The notes under the pieces are model-generated. The model was given only the letters and a program-made list of their open reading frames with translations, was not told the origin of the DNA and searched no databases. Shown in pieces: positions 23,559-33,941 of a DNA stretch of 64,000 nt (position 1 is the first letter of the stretch; every line of letters starts with the position of its first letter). This DNA is from Helichrysum umbraculigerum (taxonomy: Eukaryota > Streptophyta > Magnoliopsida > Asterales > Asteraceae): NCBI GenBank assembly GCA_949592205.1, contig CATIUR010000002.1, positions 4,744,501 through 4,808,500 on the forward strand, written 5' to 3'. The position numbers were made by a program, and so were the translations under genes.

Positions 23559-25077
23559 CTTGGTCTTGTAATCTCTACCTTGTCTGTAAAATATGCAGCG
23601 TTATGTGTTTACTAAAAGTTTATCAGTATATCATATAACAGGTTTCACAAAATTAATATTCATATTAGCTCACAGATACGGATGTAACATGTTTAAGTGG
23701 ACAAACAATACCGATGATCGTCTTGAATTAATTTTTATAAAAGGTGTTTTAAGTATGCCAAGTAAATTTAAAGTGGACAAATATACTGATGATCGAAATA
23801 ACACTTACTATTCCCAATAATTGCATGTTATTCCGATATGATCCCTAACCAGACTCAATCAACTCCGTCACCAAAAAGAATGTATTTAGTTTGGTTTTAT
23901 ATTTGTAATTTTGCGTTAATTTTGTGTTAATTTGTTTTATTTTTTTTAGTAATACCCAAGTCACATTTACTTTCAACTTGAGTACCACGCAATAGATCGA
24001 CAAAATTTCAAATTTTTTTCACTAAGTGTCTTCATGCGTCACTCACTAAGTGACGCTACTAGTGACGCTAACAGTGACGCACCAAAAGACGCATTAAGTG
24101 ACGGCTTAAGTGACGTGTATTAGGGTTTCTTTATAAATACCCTCAAAACCGACACTTCTAATCACCACTTACACTATTCACTATCCGTCACTTGTTCTGA
24201 CATAGCGTCATTTACGATCGTCTCTGCGTCACTTCGAATGGTGCGATTTTTCGATTTTTCTGTGGATTTTCAAGCTTTGTTACTGCAATCGGATGCTATA
24301 TTCTTGTTCCTCTCACTCATACGCATCATTAGGTATAACTTTTAACCCCTGTAATTACGTATTCATGATTTAATCGTATATTAGGGTTACGGTTTTTAGG
24401 GTTTTTGGAAATCACGCGAATTGGGGCTCGATTTGTTAATGTTTTGTGTTAATACACGGTGTGTTTTACTCGTCTCTGTATTCTACACCTTTTGGTTAAC
24501 TTGTTTTGCAAAAACCCAAATTTTGTTCGTCGCGATTTCTGGGCTAGAACAGTGACACGATGATCTTCATCGTTGCGTCACTTACTGCGTCACTTCCGTT
24601 AAGTGATGCTGTTTGGTAATTTGGTAGATTTACCGTCACTTGTACAGTCGCTTACTGCGTCACTTCCGTTAAGTGACTCCTTAAGTGCCGCCTAGGTCTA
24701 CACCGTCACTACCTTAAGTGACTCTACTAGTGCCACTATTGTCTACCCGTCACTTGTTAAGTGACGCCTTTACTACCGCATACATTTGACCGACACTTTC
24801 TAAGTGTTGCCTTAAATGACGCTTCAATCTGTAGCGACACTATATTGAATGACGCACGTTGTGGCAACGGCACTTACTCCAGTGACGCCTTGAATGCGTC
24901 ACTTACCTCGAGTGACGCATTATTTGATTTCTGATTTTAATACGACACTCACTGAGTGTCGGTACTGCTTAGGGCGTCACTTGCCTAGTGACGCTAAAAA
25001 TCAGAATTTTTAACTTTTATGTTTGAGCTTATTCTGTAACGATTTTTCTCGTGTTCTTTTATGTTTTTTGGTTACAG
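23559..25077 (+). other. Element B spacer, right part, with AGTGACGC word cluster
   Basis: This continues the spacer between pol and the additional ORF. From about 24030 to 24990 there are more than 25 copies of CGTCACTT/AGTGACGC/AGTGTCG words, the same as in B's LTR and leader. A TATA-like ctttataaatac lies at 24130-24140. The last bases before the next ATG (ttttttggttacag) form a good splice acceptor. Confidence 0.75.
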
Positions 25078-27096
25078 ATGGCAAATCTTCAGGATTATTA
25101 TCGCCGCACCAACAGTCGACACAACATTGTTGCATTTTTGGATTCGACACACAAGAACTCGATGCCGTTTCAACCGATGATCGAGTTTCTCAGACGTTCA
25201 AGGATTCATCATGCTATCACTGCAACTACTCCAGTATATATGAATCAGATTGAGGAATTCTACGATCACGCGCTTATTCGAACCGAGAATGACATTCCGA
25301 GGATTGTGTCAACTATGTTCGGTCGCGAGATTGAGATTACGGAGGATTATGTGTGTCGTGTTTTACAGTTTAATGACACGCACGCGATGCCGACTGTATT
25401 CGAGACCGCGTTTATTTACGGGGGTCTTCAACGAATGGGTTATCCTGAGGATCAGCTTTCAGATTTCAGGAAACAGTATCTATGCAGGGTCTGGAGGTAT
25501 TTGGTTCATATAGTTATTGTTTGCTTATCTCCGAGGAAAGGCGGATATGATGCTGCGAGTCATACGACTCTGTCTTTGATTTTGGCATTAGTGTACAACA
25601 AGCCGTATAACTTCAGCGGTTATGTTTTTGGAAATATGTTTGAGAACGTTAGAGCTGGTAAGGATAAATGGTTGTTATATCCGCGGTTTCTTCAGCTGCT
25701 TTTGAATGATCTGGATTTGGGTATTGCTCCGGATCAGCGGTCGTTATTGAATCCGACGCCGATGCTTTTGCGTGTATTCAACGACTGCAAGCTGCCACCG
25801 AAAGATTCTGCAGTCTTGCCTGATCGTGAGCTATTCGGGCACATAGTCAATGAAAACTATGTTGCACCGCCTGGTGATAGTTTTGAGGATATTGTTGTGC
25901 CTCCGGTGAATGAGGATGATTTAGTTAATGCTGCGGTTGCTCGGGATTTAGATGATATTGAGCAGGTTGAGCAAGTTGAGGAAGAAGTTGAATCTGATGG
26001 TGGACCCACGCCACCCGACTCTCCGGGTGATGTGCCACCTCAAGATGCTTTGGATGGAATTCAGCTTGCAGATCCGAGACGCTTCAAGCGTATTTTGCGA
26101 AGGATATCTGCAGGGCGTGTGCATGTACCGCTGAATTTGGGCAAGCGACCATCTGGGTCTTCTCCTTCATATGCTGATCTACCATCACGAAGACGCCAGA
26201 GAACAGGTATTAGCATTCAGGAACATGGTCAGCAAGCTCAGCAACAACAACAACCACAACAATCTACGCCTGCAATGCTTCAGCAGTTCCTGGATCAGAT
26301 GTCACAATTGACCAAGCGTTTTGATGATCAGGCTGCAGTGATTGAAGCTCAAGCTACCCAAATAAAGGATCCAGAGATCAAGGCATCTCAAATAAAGGAT
26401 CTAGAGATCAAGGCAGCTCAGGTGGATGATTTGAAGCTTCAAGTGACGGATCTCGAGTCTAGGTTGCTAGAATTGGAGTCGGTTACTGTTGTTTCGGGGG
26501 AGGAAGGTCAGAGAACCTTGGAAACAAATGTAACGCCTTCCCCAGAACCTGAAAATGTAAATCCGGATTCGATTAATGAAAACATTGCTTTGGATTACTT
26601 TGTTGATGTTCCAGGACAACCGAGACCAGTTTCGGTTGATTATTCGAATGTTAATCTCACATATCTTCAAAGTTTGATAAATCCGGTTGATGAAGAAGAT
26701 AGATCAATTGATCCGGATGATATTGAGATGGATGCAGAGGTTCCAAGGCCGGATGAGGTTTATATGGAAAATCCGAATCAAGAACCGGCGCCTGAGCGAG
26801 AACCTGAACCTGTTCAAAAACAACCGGCTCAACAGTATGATTTTGATGCACCAATCATTGAGTCAGATGATTCTGAAGATGACGAACAACCTCCAGCAGA
26901 TACTACTCAGGAACAACCAGCTGTTGAATCTGTTCCTGTGCAAGCACAACCTTCTACGTCTTCAGATCGTCCGATGTTTCGAAAAATTAAACCTGATTTG
27001 AAGATTTGTAAAACCTATCAAGTTAGAGGTGAATTGACGGGTTTGATCAGAAGTTGGAAATTTGATGCTGACAACTTTCTGATTTTAATCAAATGA
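25078..27096 (+). CDS. Element B additional ORF (putative plant transposon protein-like), first part
   Basis: This ORF has 672 codons from ATG 25078, which directly follows the acceptor-like ttacag; the frame is open nine codons further up. The N-terminal part (about 1-240; HNIVAFLDSTHKNS, FQPMIEFLRRSRIHHAIT, YDAASHTTLSLILALVYNKP) resembles the family annotated in plants as putative plant transposon protein. A long acidic/Pro-rich region follows, then a Gln-rich run near 26230, a coiled coil with a repeated IKDLEIKA unit (about 26360-26480) and a Ser/Pro/Glu-rich tail. No clear transmembrane segment is visible. It occupies the env-like position of Sireviruses. It ends at TGA 27094-27096, with the same frame continuing after it. 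Confidence 0.8.
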   Translation: MANLQDYYRRTNSRHNIVAFLDSTHKNSMPFQPMIEFLRRSRIHHAITATTPVYMNQIEEFYDHALIRTENDIPRIVSTMFGREIEITEDYVCRVLQFNDTHAMPTVFETAFIYGGLQRMGYPEDQLSDFRKQYLCRVWRYLVHIVIVCLSPRKGGYDAASHTTLSLILALVYNKPYNFSGYVFGNMFENVRAGKDKWLLYPRFLQLLLNDLDLGIAPDQRSLLNPTPMLLRVFNDCKLPPKDSAVLPDRELFGHIVNENYVAPPGDSFEDIVVPPVNEDDLVNAAVARDLDDIEQVEQVEEEVESDGGPTPPDSPGDVPPQDALDGIQLADPRRFKRILRRISAGRVHVPLNLGKRPSGSSPSYADLPSRRRQRTGISIQEHGQQAQQQQQPQQSTPAMLQQFLDQMSQLTKRFDDQAAVIEAQATQIKDPEIKASQIKDLEIKAAQVDDLKLQVTDLESRLLELESVTVVSGEEGQRTLETNVTPSPEPENVNPDSINENIALDYFVDVPGQPRPVSVDYSNVNLTYLQSLINPVDEEDRSIDPDDIEMDAEVPRPDEVYMENPNQEPAPEREPEPVQKQPAQQYDFDAPIIESDDSEDDEQPPADTTQEQPAVESVPVQAQPSTSSDRPMFRKIKPDLKICKTYQVRGELTGLIRSWKFDADNFLILIK

Positions 27097-27627
27097 AGAG
27101 ATGGGGTACAGTATTTCAGGCTAAGATTCAACTACATCAGTACACTGCCAAAGGAAGAGTTGAATCGTCTTGCTCAGCTGAACATTGTTAACCATACCGA
27201 TGATTTTCGTGGTAACATGTTTCAGAAGATTCTTAGAAGAGATATCTACAGTAAGAAATATCTATGGATTAGACCAGAGCTGGGAGTTCGTTATTCTTAC
27301 AAGAAAAAGTTAGATCGGAGAACTCAGGAACCGATTGTCAAATATCATTATCCTCCAGCTGCTAGTCAGAAAACTGTGCCACTACAATCTCTGCCACTTG
27401 ATTTTCTCAAGAGATTACGATATTGGTGGTTTGATTCTGTTACTCAAGTAGCGGTAATTGAATATCTTTCTGATGATGATCCAGTTATTGAAAAGGGTAA
27501 GTGGCATTTACCGGCGAATTATGGAAAGACTCTTCGTGTATTTGATCCGATCAGCCTTATTAATCTGACAAAGAAAGATTTGAAAGCTCTTCACAAATGC
27601 AAAATGGATTATTATAGATTTGTTTGA
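27097..27627 (+). pseudogene. Element B additional ORF, C-terminal part after a stop
   Basis: This is the in-frame continuation of the preceding ORF: FNYISTLPKEELNRLAQLN, then a basic/aromatic region (SKKYLWIRPELGVRYSYKKK) and TKKDLKALHKCKMDYYRFV before TGA at 27625-27627. The dividing TGA most simply arose from an arginine CGA. The ancestral protein would be about 849 residues. I do not recognise this C-terminal domain. Confidence 0.7.
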
Positions 27628-27730
27628 AAGCTGGTATTCATGCTGGTGGAGTATTTCCACCAGGTTGGGTTTGATTTAGGACTTTTGAAGATTGAAGATT
27701 TTGAAGATTATTTTTGAAGACTAAGCTGAA

Positions 27731-27744
27731 GACACGGGGGAGTT
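27731..27744 (+). promoter_or_regulatory. Element B polypurine tract
   Basis: The purine-rich gacacgggggagtt lies immediately before the 3' LTR and would prime plus-strand cDNA. Confidence 0.75.
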
Positions 27745-28192
27745 TGTTGATGCATATTAGTGTGTCTGTCAGTTGGTCTATCGAGTTGTTAGTGTCGTTA
27801 ATTAATTGTAATAGAAAAGTCATTTTTGTATTAAGCGACACTTAGCTTATGAGTTAGGCGACACTTACCTTAGTGTCGCATAGCGTCACTTAGGTAAGTG
27901 ACGCATGAAGGCGGCCACCTGCGTCACTGGCTAAGTGTCGCAGGTCTGCCGACTTGTGTTAGTATATAAACAAACCTACGGGTTTTCGGCTGGGGTTGAC
28001 GAAACCCTAGCACCATTAGTCGAAAATGCAATCCCGTAATCAACCTAATCGGTTACGTTTATCAATACAAAGTGATTCTATTCGTTTATACTTGTTTTCG
28101 ATTCGTGATTACATATTGTTTAAGTGATTGTTTGTTTCCGCCATTCAATCGTGGTAATCAATCATCTAGATCCACAGCAAGGGGCACTCTCA
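27745..28192 (+). repeat. Element B 3' LTR
   Basis: It is 448 bp and pairs with 2378-2825. It keeps a TATA box (tatataaa, 27963-27970). The GTGACGC/GCGACACT words lie 20-130 bp upstream of it. Confidence 0.93.
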
Positions 28193-28436
28193 GAAACCCA
28201 AACATTATGTTGGACATTGTAACATAACATTTTGGATAAAACTTTTACTTGAAATATCAAGTTTTAAATCGTTTACGAAAACTTATATATAATACGTTTT
28301 ACGATTAATCGAACGTTTAAACGATCGGGTAAACAAACACGGATATAATACCAAAGATTTGAGACAAGATTTAACAACTTTTCCCTTCCTTTTTGACCAT
28401 AAATGGCCGGCCAAACACATCCCTGAATTGGGGATC

Positions 28437-29297
28437 TTGCTCCCTAATCCTTTTTGACCATAAACCAAACCAAGACCCCTAATTCCCTCATTCTTGCACC
28501 CCACTTCCTCTCTCTAACATCTCTCTAAGAAAACACACACTAAAAGCTCTCCCTCTCCTCTCTAGCTCACGGCTACACCACCATCTTCATCAACCTCCAT
28601 CATCTAATACCAAGTTCTTGAAGAAAACACAAGAAGAAGGAGCAAAGGAAGCAAAACAAGCATCATCTCACTCATCTCTCTCTCTAGGCCACGATTTTGT
28701 AAGATCCATCACTCCTCTCCCTCTTGCTCCCTAATCCTTTTTGACCATAAACCAAACCAAGACCCCTAATTCCCTCATTCTTGCACCCCACTTCCTCTCT
28801 CTAACATCTCTCTAAGAAAACACACACTAAAAGCTCTCCCTCTCCTCTCTTGCTCACGGCTACACCACCATCTTCATCAACCTCCATCATCTAATACCAA
28901 GTTCTTGAAGAAAACACAAGAAGAAGGAGCAAAGGAAGCAAAACAAGCATCATCTCACTCATCTCTCTCTCTAGGCCACGATTTTGTAAGATCCATCACT
29001 CCTCTCCCTCTTGCTCCCTAATCCTTTTTGACCATAAACCAAACCAAGTCCCCTAATTCCCTCATTCTTGCACCCCACTTCCTCTCTCTAACATCTCTCT
29101 AAGAAAACACACACTAAAAGCTCTCCCTCTCCTCTCTTGGTCACGGCTACACCACCATCTTCATCAACCTCCATCATCTAATACCAAGTTCTTGAAGAAA
29201 ACACAAGAAGAAGGAGCAAAGGAAGCAAAACAAGCATCATCTCACTCATCTCTCTCTCTAGGCCACGATTTTGTAAGATCCATCACTCCTCTCCCTC
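28437..29297 (+). repeat. Three tandem copies of a 287-bp CT-rich unit in the A 5' LTR
   Basis: Units start at 28437, 28724 and 29011, each with ttgctccctaatcctttttg. They differ at only a few bases (for example tagctcacgg / ttgctcacgg / ttggtcacgg). The 3' LTR has one copy (about 40673-40959). The unit includes CT-rich sequence that looks like transcribed leader. Confidence 0.93.
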
Positions 29298-29939
29298 TAG
29301 ATCTTCATGATTTACTTAGATCTATGTGTTATAAGTTCATTTAACAAAGATAATGTCCAAATACAAGTCAAAAATACATTTTTCATATGTATATATATAA
29401 AGACAGATTCTGACTTCCAAAAACCGACTCACCAAAACATCCATAACTTGAGTTCTAGGTCGAATTAGAACGTGTATCTTATATCAAAACCTTCGTATGG
29501 AAGTCCTCTACAAAAAGTTCTTCTATGGCCCGTCTTGAAAACCCACGGATTTTTGTGTAGAACCTGATCTTTGGACTATAGCTGTTTTGGACCCGATTTG
29601 CCTATCTCCTCGTAATGATTTTATTTTACCACCTTAAAGGCCACTATAATTCTTGGAAAAATTTGACAATATACTAGACACCTTGAAGAATATGTGTGAT
29701 TTTTTGGTTGGGTTGGATTCGGACTAAAAATGGCTCAAATCGAGAGCTCAATCGAGTTAAAACCTGGAAAACATAATAATAGGGGCTGTTTTGACATTTT
29801 CTTGGAAACGACACTTCGAGAGACCCACGAAACATAACGACAATTTTCATAAACTCATTTTACCATTTTAATACTTGTGTAAAAGTCTCGGGTCAAACCG
29901 AGCACGTTTGACTATCGAATCAAAATTGAGAACGTGATT

Positions 29940-30235
29940 AGCCTCTAGTGTCGCTAAGGGGCCAAACCCGATAGCGACACTATCCCAATGTCGCCAAATC
30001 CGATTTAGTGTCGCCATAGCGACACTAAACCCTGTGTCGGAAAAAAAATCAATTGTCGCAAATAGCGACACTGACCGAATGTCGCTATCTTATTGAATGT
30101 CGCATATAGCGACACTAAACCTAGTGTCGTCAAAATCAATTTGACGTCGCATATAGCGACACTGACCCTAGTGTCGCCCTAATTGACCAAGTGTCGCCAA
30201 CCTAGCGACACTCAATCTAGCGTCGCTACTCACAG
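29940..30235 (+). repeat. Array of AGTGTCGC / GCGACACT inverted words in the A LTR
   Basis: More than 15 copies of gtcgc/gcgac-centred words are present in about 290 bp. They are often paired as inverted repeats, for example gtgtcgccatagcgacac, which could form small hairpins. The matching array in the 3' LTR is split by element F. Confidence 0.85.
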
Positions 30236-31383
30236 GAACTTGAAAAATACTTTGGTACTAAGTATAGAACAATTACAACCACACAAACCTTATACAACGA
30301 TACTCGTACATGATATACCTCTACTTTGATAAGTATACAATACAACGAAACATATAATAATAATACTTTGAGTTATTATTACATAAACACACCAACGGGT
30401 CGTACGTATTTTCAAACCTAATCAATCAAACCAAATCATTTGGACATTACTAGTTGAATGAACAACTAGCATAGATGGTCTGTTGAGACATCTACATATA
30501 TTTATAACCTTGCGCGTTTTGAACGCCCGGCAGGTTACGGTCTGCGGACATCATATCATTGCTTGTAGCAACATATACACATCAGACTCAAGTGAGTCTC
30601 ATAGCCCCGCATTTTACAGTTTTTACTCCCGGGGTGGGAATACATGCTCTACTTTGTTTTACATGTGAACACGAGTACTAAACCTCGCTATATTCTGCAT
30701 GAGCTGTATTCTAATCATTTTAAAGTCCTCAACGATCATAGTTTGGTAATACTTTTGTAGCGTGAATGTTAGTGTATGGTACCATATAGGATTGACAATC
30801 CTCGTCCGGGTTAGCAAGCACTAACTGGTCAAACGGACGCATTAGCATTTGTTCATACGAGTGTAGATTAGGCACTCGCAGGGAGGCACCCTCGATCATG
30901 CACTTGATTGTGATCCCGACACCTCAGTTAAGCTCAGACTATGACCTCATGGTAGACATATACATCATTTGATTTATTTCAAACATCACTTATTAAATCT
31001 TGTGGTTCATACATTTATGGTTTCATCATTACACCTGTGAGCTCACTAGCTTTTAGCTGACCCTTTTAGCATGTATTCTCAGGTACTCAGCAGTAGTAAG
31101 ACTGCTCAGGACATTTATAGCTCGAGTCGCATGCAAATACGAACATCAAGAGATTTTTCCTGCATTATTATATTTTGTATAAATAGTAATGCTTTAGGAT
31201 CTTTCAAATCAAGAAGCCGAGCTATGTAATCATTATGACTATTGTAAACTTTATTACAATCAATGTATTTTGTAAAACGACGTATGTAGTGGTCGTTCAT
31301 TATATCTTATGGGCTGTGATTATTGATTAGTAGCACCCCAAAGTATGCTTCCGCTAAACAGTAAATTTGGGGGTGTTATAGAT

Positions 31384-31396
31384 TGGTATCAGAGCC
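31384..31396 (+). promoter_or_regulatory. Element A primer binding site (initiator tRNA-Met)
   Basis: The sequence tggtatcagagcc begins three bases after the 5' LTR. Confidence 0.9.
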
Positions 31397-32028
31397 TAAG
31401 GTTATAGTGAACTAGGTTGCATTCAGTGGGCCTAGACTATGACCGTTAGGCAGTATTCCTTATTAGGTATGACCGGTTCAGGGATTGCATCATACGAGTT
31501 TAATTTAACATAGCCTAGCTAACTATGTACAATTAAACGAAGATGACGTAAGATCTGAAATTGGGATTATGTCGAACATGAATGCACTAGTTGACTCTGA
31601 CCACGAGAGAACCGGGACTTATACTTGTTTTGTGCTAGACACACACTAGGCTATTATGTGATATATGTGTATATACATATATAGGCCTCGCTTATTCACT
31701 GAATCTTTAGGCTATTATATATAATGTAGTTATATATGAATAGGCCTCACGTACTACTCTCTAGGCTATTATATATTGGATATATATGAATAGGCCTCAC
31801 ACACTGATACGCTCGTTATATAAATAGCTGACTCTTCTCTCGTGACACTTACGAAACACACTCATCGATTCGCACAACCACACCAACCTGACTTTTGTCA
31901 CACCAACGCATCACTTTTGGCAAGCTCTAATGATTTCATAGAAATCACATCTAACGCGCGAAACCGACATTTTTCTAAGGACTAAAAATCCTTTTCCTGC
32001 CATTTCTATAGAACTCACCGCGCAGAAA

Positions 32029-32484
32029 ATGGCAAGCCTCCCAACGGACGATTACGCATCAGATAATGACCAAATCAATGATGAACAAATCCAGTACACA
32101 TATCTTGATGAAGATATCGCTCCTATGGAAGATATAGTGAATGAAAACATCGAAAACCACGACTTTGGGTTGGTCAATATCGAAGAATACGAAAGGGTAC
32201 GAGATCAGGCCAAAGACTTTGATGGCCGCAACTGGGAACTGAAACTAAGATGCAAACTCTACGAGTTGGAGCTGAGAATTCTGAAGAGATCCTTTCTCGA
32301 ACGAATCCAGGATCGGACCCTCTACTGCAAGGAAGTGACTACAAGCCTGTACTACCGGACAACCACCTGGGTTAAAGGGATGTACCGGCAAGCAATTGAA
32401 GATGCTTTGGTTTACCATGCGCCTCCACGATACCGCGACATACTCGAAGCTCGTTACTACCCTTACGATCTCGACCTAGAATAG
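32029..32484 (+). CDS. Element A ORF of unknown function
   Basis: This 151-codon ORF starts at an ATG after a 650-bp leader. It has an acidic N-terminus (residues about 5-55) and then a charged, probably helical region (EEYERVRDQAKDFDGRNWEL, LRCKLYELELRILKRSFLER) ending YYPYDLDLE. It may be the start of a Gypsy gag, since it is the first ORF after the primer site, but no capsid signature is visible. It is intact while neighbouring coding pieces are broken. Function unknown. Confidence 0.5.
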   Translation: MASLPTDDYASDNDQINDEQIQYTYLDEDIAPMEDIVNENIENHDFGLVNIEEYERVRDQAKDFDGRNWELKLRCKLYELELRILKRSFLERIQDRTLYCKEVTTSLYYRTTTWVKGMYRQAIEDALVYHAPPRYRDILEARYYPYDLDLE

Positions 32485-33107
32485 ATCAATGATAACTATA
32501 ACCACTTTGTATAGCGGATAGTTGTGTATGTAATAGGTCGTAGTTAGGACCTCTAATCCGATGGGTATATTAAAATCCCATCCCCTTTTGTATAAGCCTC
32601 GTTATCTGCCCGGAAGTGATAATTCCCGGCAGCTTTTGTAAACTCTAAACTCTTGTAATCCTTTGGTCACATATGTTGAATGATTACAATCCTATTATCT
32701 TTTGTTTTTATCGATCGGTACATCATGCCTTGACACTTTATCTACGGTGATAGAAGCGCACACGCTAATCGCTCCCTCAATTATAACGGACAATGACATT
32801 ACCTACGAACAACCCATCCAAAGAGAACCTACTTGAGGAGGTTCCGTCTGAGAATAAACCAACGAAACTCCCGTCTCATGAGAGATTCATCACAGAGGCG
32901 TGTTACACCGACTATTCACGTGTTCTTTTCACTCGCATTCATTGTCGTGTAGACAACCGCCAATTAAATTGGCCAACCGCAACACTCACGTCCTGGAATA
33001 TTCTTCCATCAACTTAACTGAACCCAACGACTTATGCGCGCCTTGATTTCAATTTTGACCACACTGGTTACCACTGGATTAGTATTGCGAGAGACACTCA
33101 CAATGAC
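32485..33107 (+). other. Element A interior, no recognised gene
   Basis: This non-coding or decayed sequence follows the first ORF. A 74-codon frame at 32793-33017 has no recognisable domain. It ends with ATGAC (33103-33107), the target duplication of the solo LTR D. Confidence 0.55.
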
Positions 33108-33630
33108 TGTAACACCCCCAAATTTAATGTTTTGCGGAAGCATACTTGGGTGTTACTAATCAATATACAAAGCACAAGATATACAATGAACGACTCTAAA
33201 TGAGACGTTTGAAAATGGTTATACATTTCGTAAATAAAAATGTTTACAACGTTATAAGTTTAACAACAAATCCCAAATACATAATTGGAAAATATGAAAG
33301 TAAATGTAGAGTAGTCCCATTTGTTGAAAATATGTGACTCGGGCTAATTAAGCCTTGAAGCAATCCTAATCCTGCTGGGCAACCTGAGAACACATGCTAA
33401 AACAGGTCAGCTATAAAGCTGGTGAGTTCATAGGAAGGTTAGTTGAAAACATAAAGTAATAAAACAATTTATGTTTTGTAAAGTTGTTTCCAAAATCAGT
33501 GATTTTTGATATGTAATACGTTGAAGTTTATAACACCAATGTGTAAAAGTCTAACTTAATGTCCAAAATACCCCGATTTTGGTTGATTGCACTGTTACAA
33601 GTTACTTAGACTTGTCTGTCTTAAATTGAT

Positions 33631-33795
33631 ACAAGTTACAACGACTTGTTTGATTGAATTTATACAAGTTACAACGACTTGTTTGATTGAAGTTATACAA
33701 GTTACAACGACTTATTTGATTGAAGTTATACAAGTTACAACGACTTGTTTGATTGAATACTGATACAAGTTACAACGACTTGTTTGATTGAAGTT
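33631..33795. repeat. 33-bp tandem repeat, five copies, in solo LTR D
   Basis: Copies begin acaagttacaacgacttgtt at 33631, 33664, 33697, 33730 and 33764 (periods 33, 33, 33 and 34). A following pair of accgtggtatcgttttgt-like units near 33805-33880 is a second short repeat. Confidence 0.9.
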
Positions 33796-33941
33796 GTGCC
33801 CACTGCAATACCGTGGCATCGTTTTGTACCCACTTTACCGTGGTATCGTTTTGTGCCCGCTGCAATACCGCGGCATCGTTTATGAAGTGCTCGAGAGCAT
33901 AGTTGAAATGTAGAGCCAGCAGTACAACGACATACTAGCTA

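Larger units (their letters stand above)
2378..28192 (+). mobile_element. Element B: Copia LTR retrotransposon of Sirevirus-like organisation with extra ORF
   Basis: The ends are TGTTGATGC at 2378 and CACTCTCA at 28192, with duplication GAAAC at 2373-2377 and 28193-28197. Both LTRs are 448 bp. The uninterrupted target (ggaaacccaaacatt) is seen in A's other LTR near 40430. Gene order is gag, protease, integrase, RT and RNase H, as in Copia, followed by a long spacer and an additional ORF of about 850 codons before the 3' LTR. That layout and the tRNA-Met primer site fit Sirevirus-type Copia elements. Without element C it is about 13.0 kb. Several nonsense codons and at least two frame disruptions show it is inactive. 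Confidence 0.92.
28193..31380 (+). repeat. Element A 5' LTR, second part
   Basis: The LTR resumes after B; 28193-28197 is the duplicated GAAAC. It pairs with 40431-41731 plus 51628-52942. It contains the 287-bp triplication and the GCGACACT array, and ends gggggtgttata at 31380, where the 3' LTR reads gggggtgttaca. Short frames here (for example 30483-30668) are also present in the 3' LTR and have no recognisable homology. Confidence 0.9.

Noticed and set aside
30483..30668. Short ORF in the A LTR (also 52045-52311)
   Set aside because: It is present in both LTRs as part of non-coding LTR sequence, with no domain.
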